Shown in pieces: positions 33,525-42,531 of a DNA stretch of 64,000 bases. Within the stretch, counting starts at the first letter, position 1. Each line of letters begins with the position of its first letter. This DNA comes from Modestobacter sp. VKM Ac-2982 (GTDB lineage Bacteria > Actinomycetota > Actinomycetes > Mycobacteriales > Geodermatophilaceae). Made by a program: the position numbers and the translations under genes. The notes under the pieces were generated by a model. That model saw nothing but the letters and a program-made list of their open reading frames with translations, ran no database searches and was not told the DNA's origin. The DNA lies in assembly GCF_026967935.1 (NCBI RefSeq), contig NZ_JAPVBL010000003.1, forward strand, positions 310,001-374,000, given 5' to 3'.

Positions 33525-34775
33525 TCAGCCGGCAGCGGCCCTTGGTCCCCGGTCCAGTGCCCGGAAGCGGGCCAGCGCGGCCACCGAGACCACCGGGCCG
33601 GCGGCGAGCAGCACCAGCGTCCACCGCCAGGTGACCAGGTCGGCCAGGTAGGGCAGCGCGCTGATCGTCACCGTGGTGAGCAGGAACCCGGTCGCGGTCT
33701 GCACGGTGAGGGCGGTGCCGACCCAGCGCCGGTCGGAGACCTCGCTGAGCAGGGTGGAGAACATCGCCGAGTCGGCGATGACGCTGGCCCCCCAGACGCA
33801 GACGAAGACGGCGAGGACGGCGGTCGGCCAGGACCAGGCCCACGGGGAGAGCAGGCAGCACACGCCGCTGGTGGACACCGCGACGGTGGCGACCGGCGCC
33901 CGGCCCCACCGGCCGGCGAGCCAGCCGGCCAGCACGCAGCCGGCCGCGCCGCAGATGCCGAACGCGACCAGGGCCAGCAGGGCGATCCGGGCGGCCGGCA
34001 GGGCGGGGTCGTGGACGTCGCGGGACGCGGTGATCCAGACCGCGGCCCAGGTCCAGAGCGCGTAGAGCTCCCACATGTGCCCGAGGTAGGCGAGGTTCAC
34101 CAGCCGCGGCCGGGCCGACCGGAAGCCGTCGAAGGCCTGCGCGGCCCGCGGGCGGCTGCCCACCGACAGGTGCGGTCCGGCGCGCAGCAGGCCCAGCGCG
34201 AGCAGTGCGGCGCCCGCGCCGCTGGCCGCGGCGGCGACCAGCACGGTCCGCCAGGAGTCGCCGAGCACGCCGACCAGCAGCTGGGGCAGCAGCGAGCCCA
34301 GGGTGAGCGCCCCGACCAGCACGCCGAGCGCCAGCCCCCGCCCGCGGGCGCCGAACCACGAGGCCATCAGCTTCATGCCGATCGGGTAGACCAGCGCCAG
34401 GCCCATCCCGGTCAGGAAGCGCAGCGCGACGCCGAGCAGCGGCCCGTCGGCCAGGACGGCGACGCCGAGGGTGCACGCGGCGGCGGCCCCGGCCCCGGTG
34501 GCGAGCAGCCGCTCGGGGCGGACCCGGTCGGCCAGCCCGGTCGTCGCCGAGACGAGCGCACCCACGACGAAGCCCAGCTGCACGGCGACGGTGAGGCCGA
34601 CCCCACCGGCGGTGCCCAGCTCCCAGTCGCGGCGCAACACGGGGAGCACGGCGGAGGCGGAGAACCACACGGCCAGGGCCAGCACCTGGGTCAGCGCGAT
34701 GAGCGCGAGCTGCGACCACGGCCCGGTGCGTGCCCCGCCCACGGTGCTGCGGACCTGCACGCCGTCGCCCGTCAC
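33525..34775 (-). CDS. MFS transporter
   Basis: 416 residues from GTG 34775; a longer in-frame ATG start at 34859 adds a charged, unconserved stretch. Twelve hydrophobic helices in two halves, with MFS loop [15 protein letters not shown] between helices 2 and 3, [20 protein letters not shown], and [20 protein letters not shown]. Major facilitator proteins of this CynX/NarK-like look move small anions or drugs; the substrate is not readable. It is 77 bp upstream of the TrkA-C gene, same direction, possibly one transcript. Confidence 0.85.
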   Translation of the reverse strand: MTGDGVQVRSTVGGARTGPWSQLALIALTQVLALAVWFSASAVLPVLRRDWELGTAGGVGLTVAVQLGFVVGALVSATTGLADRVRPERLLATGAGAAAACTLGVAVLADGPLLGVALRFLTGMGLALVYPIGMKLMASWFGARGRGLALGVLVGALTLGSLLPQLLVGVLGDSWRTVLVAAAASGAGAALLALGLLRAGPHLSVGSRPRAAQAFDGFRSARPRLVNLAYLGHMWELYALWTWAAVWITASRDVHDPALPAARIALLALVAFGICGAAGCVLAGWLAGRWGRAPVATVAVSTSGVCCLLSPWAWSWPTAVLAVFVCVWGASVIADSAMFSTLLSEVSDRRWVGTALTVQTATGFLLTTVTISALPYLADLVTWRWTLVLLAAGPVVSVAALARFRALDRGPRAAAG

Positions 34776-34872
34776 GGGGCGACCCTGCCACCGAGCCCGG
34801 GCGCGCCCCAAGTCGGCTCGCGTGGAGCGGTGCGTGCGGCGGACTGTCGGTGCCAGCACCTACGCTCGGACC

Positions 34873-35208
34873 ATGCGACCCGGTGGCCAGCCCGACATGC
34901 AGCAGATCATGAAGCAGGCGCAGCAGATGCAGCAGCAGCTCGCTGCCGCGCAGGAGGAGCTGTCCCGTGCGGAGGTGACCGGTTCGGCCGGCGGCGAGCT
35001 GGTCACGGTGACCATGACCGGCAGTGGTGAGGTCAGCGCCGTCACGATCGCGCCGGCCGCCGTCGACCCCGACGACGTCGAGACCCTGCAGGACCTGGTG
35101 GTCGCGGCCATCCGTGACGCCCAGCGCGCCGTCGGCGAGCTCACCGCCTCCACGATGGGCCCGCTGACCGGCGGTCTCGGTGGCGGGCTGGGTCTCCCCG
35201 GCCTCTGA
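34873..35208 (+). CDS. YbaB/EbfC nucleoid-associated protein
   Basis: 111 residues from ATG 34873. Helical N-terminus ([20 protein letters not shown]) then the YbaB core ([53 protein letters not shown]) and a Gly/Leu-rich end. YbaB dimers bind DNA as pincers and are encoded with dnaX and recR. Here it lies 43 bp before recR. Confidence 0.93.
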   Translation: MRPGGQPDMQQIMKQAQQMQQQLAAAQEELSRAEVTGSAGGELVTVTMTGSGEVSAVTIAPAAVDPDDVETLQDLVVAAIRDAQRAVGELTASTMGPLTGGLGGGLGLPGL

Positions 35209-35251
35209 TCCACCCGGGTGCGCACACCGCCACCCGCATCGAAGGAGAACC

Positions 35252-35851
35252 GTGTACGAGGGCGCTGTCCAGGACCTCATCGACGAGCTCGGGCGGCTGC
35301 CCGGCGTCGGTCCCAAGAGCGCGCAGCGCATCGCCTTCCACCTGCTGGCCGCCGAGTCGGCCGACGTCGTCCGGCTGGTCGCCGCCCTGCAGCGGGTGCA
35401 GGCCGAGGTCCGCTTCTGCGTGACCTGTCACAACGTCGCCGAGGCCGAGCAGTGCCGGATCTGCCGTGACCCGCGGCGCACGCTCGACGTCATCTGCGTC
35501 GTCGAGGAGCCCAAGGACGTCGTGGCGATCGAGCGGACCCGGGAGTTCAAGGGCCGCTACCACGTGCTCGGCGGCGCGATCAGCCCGATCGAGGGGATCG
35601 GCCCCGACGACCTGAAGGTCAAGGAGCTGATGACCCGGCTGATGGACGGCCAGGTCACCGAGCTGATCATCGCCACCGACCCGAACCTGGAGGGCGAGGC
35701 GACCGCCGCCTACCTGGCCCGGTTGGTCGGCCCGCTGGGGCTGGCGGTGTCCCGGCTGGCCAGTGGGCTGCCGGTGGGCGGCGACCTCGAGTACGCCGAC
35801 GAGGTCACCCTCGGCCGGGCGTTCGAGGGCCGCCGCCGCATCGACGCCTGA
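35252..35851 (+). CDS. recR: Recombination mediator RecR
   Basis: 199 residues from GTG 35252, preceded by GAAGGAG. HhH near the N-terminus ([18 protein letters not shown]), zinc finger [19 protein letters not shown], Toprim domain [19 protein letters not shown] (E at Toprim position) to [20 protein letters not shown], and Walker-like end. With RecO (and RecF) it loads RecA on SSB-coated single-stranded DNA. Its stop is followed after four bases by a nested stem-loop repeat. Confidence 0.95.
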   Translation: MYEGAVQDLIDELGRLPGVGPKSAQRIAFHLLAAESADVVRLVAALQRVQAEVRFCVTCHNVAEAEQCRICRDPRRTLDVICVVEEPKDVVAIERTREFKGRYHVLGGAISPIEGIGPDDLKVKELMTRLMDGQVTELIIATDPNLEGEATAAYLARLVGPLGLAVSRLASGLPVGGDLEYADEVTLGRAFEGRRRIDA

Positions 35852-35855
35852 GGAA

Positions 35856-35911
35856 GGACCCCGCTGCCCCCCACCACTCGCACGCTCGTGGCGGGCCCCT
35901 GCAGCGGGGCC
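35856..35911. repeat. Nested stem-loop element, copy 1, just after recR
   Basis: Outer arms GGACCCCGCTGC (35856-35867) and GCAGCGGGGCC (35901-35911) pair nearly completely. The inner arms CCCACCAC / GTGGCGGG pair with one mismatch around CTCGCACGCTC. The related element at 48251-48306 keeps the same layout with different bases in the outer stem. It begins four bases after the stop, so it probably acts as a terminator. Confidence 0.7.
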
Positions 35912-36048
35912 GTTCCAGCACGTCACCGAGCTCGGCGCGGGCCCCTGCAAGGGGGCCGTTCCAGCAGGTCACCGAGCTCGGCGCGGGCCCCTGCAAGGGG
36001 GCCGTTCCAGCACGTCACCGGGCTCGTGCCGGCCCCTGCAGCCGGGCC
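35893..36048. repeat. 46-bp tandem repeat array upstream of metN
   Basis: Units start with GGGCCCCTGCA at 35893, 35939 and 35985 (46 bp apart), with a shorter, diverged fourth at about 36031. Each holds a small hairpin (GGCCCC..GGGGCC) then GTTCCAGCACGTCACCGAGC. Identity between units is roughly 85-95% in the first three. It is not CRISPR-like: no unique spacers. Confidence 0.8.
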
Positions 36049-36060
36049 GTACTGGTTGAG

Positions 36061-36304
36061 CGTTCGATCACAGCCGGCCGCAGGAAGTGGCGGGGGCGGC
36101 GCTCGCGGGGCACGCTGGACGGGTGGTCGGGCCCAGTTCGTTGACGCGTCGTCGCGCCATCGATCTGATGCGCCTGGCCGGCACGCTCTGTCGGTGAGCC
36201 GACACCCCTGACCGGAGGTCCGCGCCGCGCCGTTCGGCGCCGAGCCCGCTGGACCCCGGCAGGACGAGCCGTGCCCGCCGTCCGTTCCACCCCCGAGGAC
36301 TCCC
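36061..36304 (+). promoter_or_regulatory. metN leader with three consecutive hairpins
   Basis: This 244-bp gap precedes metN. Three hairpins follow one another: TGTCGG-TGAG-CCGACA (36189-36204), GACC-GGA-GGTC (36210-36220) and GCGCCG-TT-CGGCGC (36227-36240). No SAM riboswitch core (such as GGCAACC) was found, and no promoter hexamers are convincing. It could be a structured leader or simply GC-rich folding. Confidence 0.35.
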
Positions 36305-37393
36305 GTGATCGAGCTGTCCGACGTCCGCAAGGTCTTCCCCGCCCGCCGCACCGCCGGTGAGGTGGTCGCCCTCGACGGCGTGAGCCTGTCCGTCGCCCGC
36401 GGTGAGTTCGCCGGTGTGGTGGGCCCCAGCGGCTCGGGCAAGAGCACCCTGGCCCGGCTGGTGAACCTGCTCGAGCGGCCGACCTCGGGCACGGTCACCG
36501 TCGACGGCCGGGTGCTCACCGACCTCGACGCCGCCGGTGTCCGCGAGGCCCGCCGCAGCATCGGCATGATCTTCCAGCACTTCAACCTGCTCGACTCCCG
36601 CACCGCGGCCGGCAACGTCGAGCACCCGCTGGAGCTGGCCGGCGTCGGCCGCACCGAGCGCCGCCGCCGGGTCGCCGAGTTGCTGGACCTGGTCGGCCTC
36701 GCCGACCGGCACGCCTCCCGGCCGGCCCAGCTCTCCGGTGGGCAGAAGCAGCGGGTGGCGATCGCCCGCGCCCTGGCCGCCCGACCCTCCGTGCTCCTCT
36801 GCGACGAGGCGACCTCGGCCCTGGACCCGGCCAGCACCACCGGCGTGCTCGAGCTGCTGCGCCAGGTGCGCGCCGAGCTGGGGCTGACCGTGCTGCTCAT
36901 CACCCACGAGATGTCCGTCGTCCGTGCCGTCTGCGACAGCGCGGTGCTGATGAGCGACGGCCGGGTGGTCGACGGCGGTCCGCTGACCGAGGTGCTCGCC
37001 CGGCCGGACTCCGCGCTGGCCGCCCAGCTGGTGCCCGCACCAGCCGGCTCCGGGGTCGGTGGTGACCTGGTGCTGGTCACGGTCACCGACGCCATCCCGC
37101 ACGGCGCCGTCCTGCAGACCCTGACCGCCGAGCTCGGCCTGTCGGTCGAGGTGGTCGGCGGGTCGGTGGAGACCGTCGCCGGCCGGCGCTTCGGCCAGCT
37201 GCTGCTGCGGGTCGAGGGGGACGACGGCCGGCTGGACCCGGCGCTGGCGCGACTGCGGGCCGGGGGTGCCCTGGTGGAGCGGACCGCCGCGGGTGACCCG
37301 CGCCCCCAGCCGGACGCCGACGACGCACCACCCCGCCCCCACCGCGAGCCCGACGTCCAGCGGCTCGCCGACGCCCCGGACGTGCAGCGGTGA
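36305..37393 (+). CDS. metN: Methionine ABC transporter ATP-binding protein
   Basis: 362 residues from GTG 36305 (IELSDVRKVFPARR), after a GAGGA. Walker A VGPSGSGKSTLARL, signature LSGGQKQRVAIARAL, Walker B VLLCDEATSALDPAST, H-loop LLITHEMSVVRAVCD: the MetN sequence. The C-terminal ~80 residues (SVEVVGGSVETVAGRRFGQL) are the NIL domain that binds methionine and inhibits transport. A Pro/Arg tail follows. It couples ATP hydrolysis to methionine import by MetI and MetQ. metI overlaps its stop. Confidence 0.93.
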   Translation: MIELSDVRKVFPARRTAGEVVALDGVSLSVARGEFAGVVGPSGSGKSTLARLVNLLERPTSGTVTVDGRVLTDLDAAGVREARRSIGMIFQHFNLLDSRTAAGNVEHPLELAGVGRTERRRRVAELLDLVGLADRHASRPAQLSGGQKQRVAIARALAARPSVLLCDEATSALDPASTTGVLELLRQVRAELGLTVLLITHEMSVVRAVCDSAVLMSDGRVVDGGPLTEVLARPDSALAAQLVPAPAGSGVGGDLVLVTVTDAIPHGAVLQTLTAELGLSVEVVGGSVETVAGRRFGQLLLRVEGDDGRLDPALARLRAGGALVERTAAGDPRPQPDADDAPPRPHREPDVQRLADAPDVQR

Positions 37394-38049
37394 ACGACTG
37401 GTCCCGGATCGCCCCGCAGCTGGTCGACGCCACCGGCGAGACCCTCTACATGGTGGGCGTCGCCACCGCACTGACCGTGCTGCTCGGCGTGCCCCTCGGC
37501 GTGCTGCTCACCATCACCGCGCCCGGGGCGCTCGCCCCGCACCCGCTGGTGAACCGGCTGCTCGGACTGGTGGTGAACCTCGGCCGCTCCCTGCCCTTCA
37601 TCATCCTGCTGGTCCTGGTCGCCCCGGTCACCCGCGGCATCGTCGGCACCACCATCGGCTCGACGGCGACGATCGTGCCGCTGACCATCGGCGCCGTCCC
37701 GTTCCTGGCCCGGCTGGTCGAGACCAGCCTGCGCGAGGTGGCGCACGGCAAGGTCGAGGCGACGCTGGCCATGGGTGCCCGCCGCCGCGACGTCGTCCGC
37801 ACCGTGCTGCTGCCCGAGGCGCTGCCGTCGCTGGTCGCCGGCGTCACCGTCACCGTCGTGGCGCTGATCAGCTACTCGGCGATGGCCGGCGCGATCGGCG
37901 GCGGCGGGCTGGGCGACTTCGCCATCCGCTACGGCTACCAGCAGTTCCGCACCGACATCACGCTCGCGACCGTCGTCCTGCTGCTCGTGGTGGTGCAGCT
38001 CCTGCAGTGGGCCGGCGACCGCTGGGCCCGCCGGCTCGCCACCTCCTGA
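37390..38049 (+). CDS. metI: Methionine ABC transporter permease
   Basis: 219 residues from GTG 37390, in a GTGA overlap. Five membrane helices; MVGVATALTVLLGVPLGVLL, NLGRSLPFIILLVLVAPVTR and TIGAVPFLARLVETSLREVA with KVEATLAMGARRRDVVRTVL are the MetI pattern. The EAA loop (EATLAMGA) meets MetN. It forms the methionine channel in the inner membrane. Confidence 0.93.
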   Translation: MNDWSRIAPQLVDATGETLYMVGVATALTVLLGVPLGVLLTITAPGALAPHPLVNRLLGLVVNLGRSLPFIILLVLVAPVTRGIVGTTIGSTATIVPLTIGAVPFLARLVETSLREVAHGKVEATLAMGARRRDVVRTVLLPEALPSLVAGVTVTVVALISYSAMAGAIGGGGLGDFAIRYGYQQFRTDITLATVVLLLVVVQLLQWAGDRWARRLATS

Positions 38050-38086
38050 CCGTCCGTCCCCGTTGCACGAGGAGAGAGAACTGATC

Positions 38087-38908
38087 ATGCGTTCGAAGAG
38101 CCCCCTGGCCGCTGCGGCCGCCGTTGCGACCGCCCTGGTGCTGAGCGCCTGCGGCGGGGGCAGCGCCGAGCTGTCCGCCGAGGACGAGCCGTTGCAGGTC
38201 GGCGCCTCGCCGGTCCCGCACGCGGAGATCCTGCGCTACATCGACGACGAGCTGGCCGACGACGCCGGCCTGGACCTGGAGGTCGTCGAGTTCACCGACT
38301 ACGTCCAGCCGAACGTCGCCCTGGACGACGGGTCGATCGACGCCAACTACTTCCAGACCATCCCCTACCTGGAGGAGCAGGAGGCCAACGCCGGCTACGA
38401 CTTCACCGCCCTGGAGCCGGTGCACATCGAGCCGCTGGGCATCTACTCCGAGTCGCTGACCGACCTCGCGGCCCTGCCGGACGGCGCGACGGTGGCGATC
38501 CCCAACGACCCGACCAACGCCGGTCGGGCGCTCCGGCTGCTGGCCGCGAACGACCTGATCACGCTGGCCGACACCGGGGATGCCGCGCCCACCTCGCTGG
38601 ACATCGAGGGCAACCCGAAGGACCTGCAGATCACCGAGGTCGAGGCGGCGCAGCTGCCCCGGTCGCTGGTCGACGTCGACGCCGCGGTGATCAACGGCAA
38701 CTACGCGATCGACGCCGACCTGGTGCCCGCCGAGGACGCGCTGGCCCTGGAGGAGGCGGAGGGCAACCCCAACGCCAACCTGCTGGTGGTGCGCGCCGGC
38801 ACCGAGGACGACGAGCGGATCGGCCAGCTGGAGGAGCTGCTGCACTCCGACGAGGTGCGGACCTTCATCGAGGAGAACTACGAGGGCGCGGTCATCCCCG
38901 CCTTCTGA
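38087..38908 (+). CDS. metQ: Methionine-binding lipoprotein
   Basis: 273 residues from ATG 38087, preceded by GAGGAGAG. Signal peptide with lipobox LSACGG, then the NlpA/MetQ fold: LQVGASPVPHAEILRYI, VVEFTDYVQPNVALDDGSID, ANYFQTIPYLEEQEA, VAIPNDPTNAGRALRLLA and YAIDADLVPAEDALALE. It captures D/L-methionine outside the cell for MetNI. It is the last gene of metNIQ; the Rieske gene runs toward it. Confidence 0.93.
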   Translation: MRSKSPLAAAAAVATALVLSACGGGSAELSAEDEPLQVGASPVPHAEILRYIDDELADDAGLDLEVVEFTDYVQPNVALDDGSIDANYFQTIPYLEEQEANAGYDFTALEPVHIEPLGIYSESLTDLAALPDGATVAIPNDPTNAGRALRLLAANDLITLADTGDAAPTSLDIEGNPKDLQITEVEAAQLPRSLVDVDAAVINGNYAIDADLVPAEDALALEEAEGNPNANLLVVRAGTEDDERIGQLEELLHSDEVRTFIEENYEGAVIPAF

Positions 38909-38923
38909 GTCGCGCCGGCGGGG

Positions 38924-39277
38924 TCAGGGCTCGACGACGACGTCCGGGCCCCGCCGGACCGCCCGGCGTACCCGCAGCCGGACCACCTGGCCGAACCGCT
39001 TCACCAGCCCGGAGTAGCCCGGCGTGGGCCCGTGCCAGCCGAGGAACCCGCGCGGGCCGGTGACCATCTCCCCGGTGGAGAGGTCGTAGCGGGACTGGTG
39101 CCACGGGCAGACCAGGCAGCCCTCGGCGTCGACGTGGCCGTCGGCCAGGTCGGCGAGCTGGTGCCGGCACCGGCGGGAGACCGCGGCCAGCCGGTCGCCG
39201 GTGTTGGCCACCGCCCACTGTCCGGCGGGGCGCACGGCGCCCGGGGGCAGGTCGGCGGCGGGGACGCGATCGGGCAC
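38924..39277 (-). CDS. Rieske [2Fe-2S] protein
   Basis: 117 residues from ATG 39277. The Rieske iron-sulfur ligands are C37-x-H39 and C57-x2-H60 (CRHQLADLADG ... CLVCPWHQSRYD), spaced as in ferredoxin-like Rieske domains of small electron carriers. The C-terminus RFGQVVRLRVRR is basic. No redox partner is adjacent, so it may serve an oxygenase encoded elsewhere, or be a stand-alone sensor/electron carrier. No signal peptide. Confidence 0.88.
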   Translation of the reverse strand: MPDRVPAADLPPGAVRPAGQWAVANTGDRLAAVSRRCRHQLADLADGHVDAEGCLVCPWHQSRYDLSTGEMVTGPRGFLGWHGPTPGYSGLVKRFGQVVRLRVRRAVRRGPDVVVEP

Positions 39278-39405
39278 GGGGCCTCCTGATCTCGGGCGGT
39301 GCCCGAGCCCCTACCCGCTGCAGCGGCGGGCAGACGTGGCGCGCCGGGCCGGTCGAACTGTCGGTGACCGGTGGGACGGTCGGCCTCCCGACTCGAGGAG
39401 CAGTC

Positions 39406-40164
39406 ATGCCCACTCGCACCACACCCTGGCCGTCCGGCACGCCGTGCTGGGTCGACCTCGGCACCCCCGCCCCCGACGCCGCCCGGTCGTTCTACGCAGC
39501 GGTCCTCGACTGGACCTACCGCGACACCGGTCCCGACTCCGGCGGGTACCTGTTCTGCCTGACGGACGGGCACGAGGCGGCCGGCCTCGGTCCGCAGCAG
39601 GACCCGGCCGACCCGTCCCGCTGGACGACGTACTTCGCCACCGACGACGTCGATGCGACGGCCGCCCGGGTGACGGCGGCCGGCGGCGGGGTGCTCGCCC
39701 CGCCGATGGACGTCGGCCCGGCCGGCCGGATGGCGATCGTCGCCGACCCGCAGGGCAGCCCGTTCGGGCTCTGGCAGGCCGGCACCACCACCGGGGTCCA
39801 GGTGTTCAACGAACCCGGCGCACTGGTGTGGAACGAGGCCGCCGTCGACGACCCGGCCGCGGCGCAGGAGTTCTACACGGCCGTCTTCGGCTTCGGCTGG
39901 GAGGAGGTCCCGGACGCCGGCGGCTACTGCACCTTCGCCACCGGCGACCGACCGCTGGGCGGGCTGAGCGGCGTGGTCGACGGGCTGCCCCGGGGCTGGA
40001 GCACCTGCTTCGCGGTGGCCGACACCGACGCGGCGGTCCGGGCGGTCGAGTCCGGCGGCGGGAAGGTGCTCATGCCTGCCGAGGACACGCCGTTCGGTCG
40101 GTTCGCCGTCGTGACCGACCCCTGGGGTGCGGTGTTCTCGGTCATGGAGGTCGCCGAGGAGTGA
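39406..40164 (+). CDS. Two-domain VOC (glyoxalase-like) protein
   Basis: 252 residues from ATG 39406, preceded by GAGGAG. Two tandem VOC modules: PCWVDLGTPAPDAARSFYAA (first) and LVWNEAAVDDPAAAQEFYTA (second), each ending in a D-P-x-G-x-x-F (DPQGSPFGLWQA, DPWGAVFSVMEV). This type (PF18029-like) is common in actinobacteria near antibiotics and reductases, but activity is unknown. Its divergent partner is the Rieske gene. Confidence 0.86.
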   Translation: MPTRTTPWPSGTPCWVDLGTPAPDAARSFYAAVLDWTYRDTGPDSGGYLFCLTDGHEAAGLGPQQDPADPSRWTTYFATDDVDATAARVTAAGGGVLAPPMDVGPAGRMAIVADPQGSPFGLWQAGTTTGVQVFNEPGALVWNEAAVDDPAAAQEFYTAVFGFGWEEVPDAGGYCTFATGDRPLGGLSGVVDGLPRGWSTCFAVADTDAAVRAVESGGGKVLMPAEDTPFGRFAVVTDPWGAVFSVMEVAEE

Positions 40165-40273
40165 GGTCCGCCGGCCCGGCGGGGCCACCGCCGCCGGCAC
40201 CCACCGGGGGCCGGCTGGCGGAGCCGGAGCCCTCGGCCACCCCCAGCACAGCGTGATCGGCGACGATGGACCC

Positions 40274-42352
40274 ATGCGTCTTCTCTCCCGGCTGCTCGTC
40301 CCGCTGGCCGTCGGTGTGCCCGCCGTGCTCCTGACCGCGGGGCCGGCCCTCGCCGCCGAGCCGTTCGCGCCGACCGAGCAGCTCGTCGACGAGGCCGACG
40401 TGCTGGACGGCGGCGAGGAGTCCGAGGTCGAGTCGGCGCTGCAGGAGCTGCAGGCCGAGGACGGCACCCAGCTCTACGTCGTCTACGTCGAGGACTTCGG
40501 CGAGCTGTCCGGCCCCGAGTGGGCGGCGGACGCCTTCGACGTGGCCGGTCTGGGGACCAACGAGGTGCTCTTCGCGGTCGCCACCGAGCAGGAGCGTCTC
40601 GGCTACTACGTCGGGCAGAGCTCCCCGGTGACGCAGTCCGGCCTCGACTCCTTCGTCAGCTCCGAGGTCGAGCCGTTCCTGGTCGAAGGGGACTGGGCCG
40701 GCGCCGCGGTGACCCTGGCGGAGGGCATCCAGGCCGGCGACGGTGCTTCCGCGGGCGCCGCGGGCGCCGCGGGCGGCGGGGACGGCGGCGGTGGCGGAGC
40801 ACTCGCCGTGCTGGTCGGCATCGCCGTCGTCGGTGGTGGCGGGTACGCGCTGATGAAGAGCCGGCGGAGGAAGAAGCAGCAGGCTGCCGCCGCCCGGGTG
40901 GCGGAGGAGCGCGCCGCCGCCGAGGCCGCGGCCCGCGACCCGCACCACGGCACCTCCACCGAGCAGCTGACCTTCCGGGCCAGCCAGGAGCTGCTCGACC
41001 TCGACGAGGCGATCAAGACCTCCGAGCTCGACCTGGCCTACGCCCGCTCGCAGTACGGCGAGCAGTCGGTCGCGGGTTTCCAGGACGCGCTCGACCGGTC
41101 CAAGGCCGAACTGTCCCAGGCGTTCGCCCTCCGCCAGGAGCTGGACGACGAGTTCCCCGAGGACGAGCCCACCCAGCGCCGGATGCTCACCCAGCTGCTG
41201 CAGCTCACCGCGGCCGCCGACGCCCGGCTGGCCGGGCAGGCGGAGGCCTACGCCGAGCTGCGCCACCTGCAGGAGTCCGCGCCCGAGACACTGGCCGGGC
41301 TGACCCCGGCCATCCAGGGTGTCCGGGAGCGGATCCCGGCCACCGAGGCGACCCTGCAGGACCTGCAGCAGAGGTACGCGCGCTCGGCCTGGGCGCCGGT
41401 CGCCGACAACGTGACCGAGGCGCGCACCCGGACGGAGTTCGCCGAGCAGGCGGTGGCCTCCGGTCAGACCGAGCTCGACCAGGGCCGGCCCGCCGGGGCG
41501 GTCCCGGCGATCCGCGCGGCGGAGGACGCGCTGGCGCAGAGCCGGACGCTGCTGGACGCGGTGCGCCGGCTGGCCGAGGAGCTGAACAGCAGCGGCGCGC
41601 GGTTCGACGAGGTGCGGGCGGAGACCGAGCGGGACATCGCCGAGGCCCAGGCGATGCTGGCCCGCGGCGTCGACACCCCCGGCCTGCGGGAGCAGTTGGC
41701 CCGCGCCGAGCGCGCGCTGGCCGGCAGCACCGCGGAGCTGCAGCCGCGCGACGGCGCCCTGCCCGACCCGCTGGCCGTGGTCCGGCGGCTGGACGAGGCC
41801 GATCTCGCCCTGGAAGCGGCTCTGGAGCCGGCGCGCGACGTCCGGCAGCAGCAGGAGCGGGCGGCGGCCCACCTGCAGCAGGCCATGCACGCCGCCGACT
41901 CCTCGGTCACCGTCGCCGGTGACTTCATCTCCACCCGGCGCGGCGCGGTGGGCAGCCCCGCGCGCACCCGCCTCGCCGAGGCCGAACGGCACCTGGACGA
42001 GGCCTCCCGGTCCGCCGCCGACCCGATCGCCGCGCTGCGGTCGGCGCAGCGCGCGGACGGCCTGGCCCGGCAGGCGCTGACCGCTGCCCAGCAGGACGTC
42101 GAGCAGTACATGGCCGGTGGCTACGGCGGCCGCCCCGGCTACGGCGCGGGCCCCCGGCGGGGGTACGGCGGCGGGGGCTTCGCCGGTGGGGTCGCCGGCG
42201 GGGTGGCCGGCGGCATGCTGGGCAGCATCCTGCTCGGCGGTCTCGGTGGGGGCTACGGCGGTGGCTTCGGCGGCGGGGACGGCGGAGGCGGTGGCTTCGG
42301 CGGCGGCGGCGACTTCGGTGGCGGTGACTTCGGCGGCGGCGGGAGCTTCTGA
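40274..42352 (+). CDS. TPM-domain membrane protein with coiled coil and Gly-rich tail
   Basis: 692 residues from ATG 40274. Signal peptide (LLVPLAVGVPAVLLTAGPALA), then a TPM domain (~35-155: VDEADVLDGGEESEVESALQ, LGTNEVLFAVATEQERLGYY) outside the membrane. A Gly-rich spacer and one helix (LAVLVGIAVVGGGGYALM) lead to a basic stop-transfer (KSRRRKKQ). The inside portion (~220-600) is a long, almost wholly helical region (coiled coil), ending in a 70-residue Gly/Phe-rich tail (GGGFGGG). TPM domains occur in phosphatases and repair proteins of thylakoids/photosystem; the bacterial role is not known. Confidence 0.85.
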   Translation: MRLLSRLLVPLAVGVPAVLLTAGPALAAEPFAPTEQLVDEADVLDGGEESEVESALQELQAEDGTQLYVVYVEDFGELSGPEWAADAFDVAGLGTNEVLFAVATEQERLGYYVGQSSPVTQSGLDSFVSSEVEPFLVEGDWAGAAVTLAEGIQAGDGASAGAAGAAGGGDGGGGGALAVLVGIAVVGGGGYALMKSRRRKKQQAAAARVAEERAAAEAAARDPHHGTSTEQLTFRASQELLDLDEAIKTSELDLAYARSQYGEQSVAGFQDALDRSKAELSQAFALRQELDDEFPEDEPTQRRMLTQLLQLTAAADARLAGQAEAYAELRHLQESAPETLAGLTPAIQGVRERIPATEATLQDLQQRYARSAWAPVADNVTEARTRTEFAEQAVASGQTELDQGRPAGAVPAIRAAEDALAQSRTLLDAVRRLAEELNSSGARFDEVRAETERDIAEAQAMLARGVDTPGLREQLARAERALAGSTAELQPRDGALPDPLAVVRRLDEADLALEAALEPARDVRQQQERAAAHLQQAMHAADSSVTVAGDFISTRRGAVGSPARTRLAEAERHLDEASRSAADPIAALRSAQRADGLARQALTAAQQDVEQYMAGGYGGRPGYGAGPRRGYGGGGFAGGVAGGVAGGMLGSILLGGLGGGYGGGFGGGDGGGGGFGGGGDFGGGDFGGGGSF

Positions 42353-42531
42353 CCGCTGGCGGCCCGTCCTCGGTCGGGTCGTTCGGCGGTCACAACACCA
42401 TCACGCCTCCACCCACCCGTCCCACCTCGTGGGAAGGGTGTGTTAGTCATGCATCTCCAGAAGGCCATCGGCGGCCGTCGCGGCGCACCGTTGCGCCCAC
42501 GGGCCGCCACCCCATGAGAACGAGGTAGCGG

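Noticed and set aside
35893-36048. Possible CRISPR array
   Set aside because: Units are directly adjacent with no unique spacers, contain GC-rich hairpins and there are no cas genes.
36061-36304. SAM riboswitch upstream of metN
   Set aside because: No GGCAACC core or matching pseudoknot arms seen; retained only as an uncertain structured leader.
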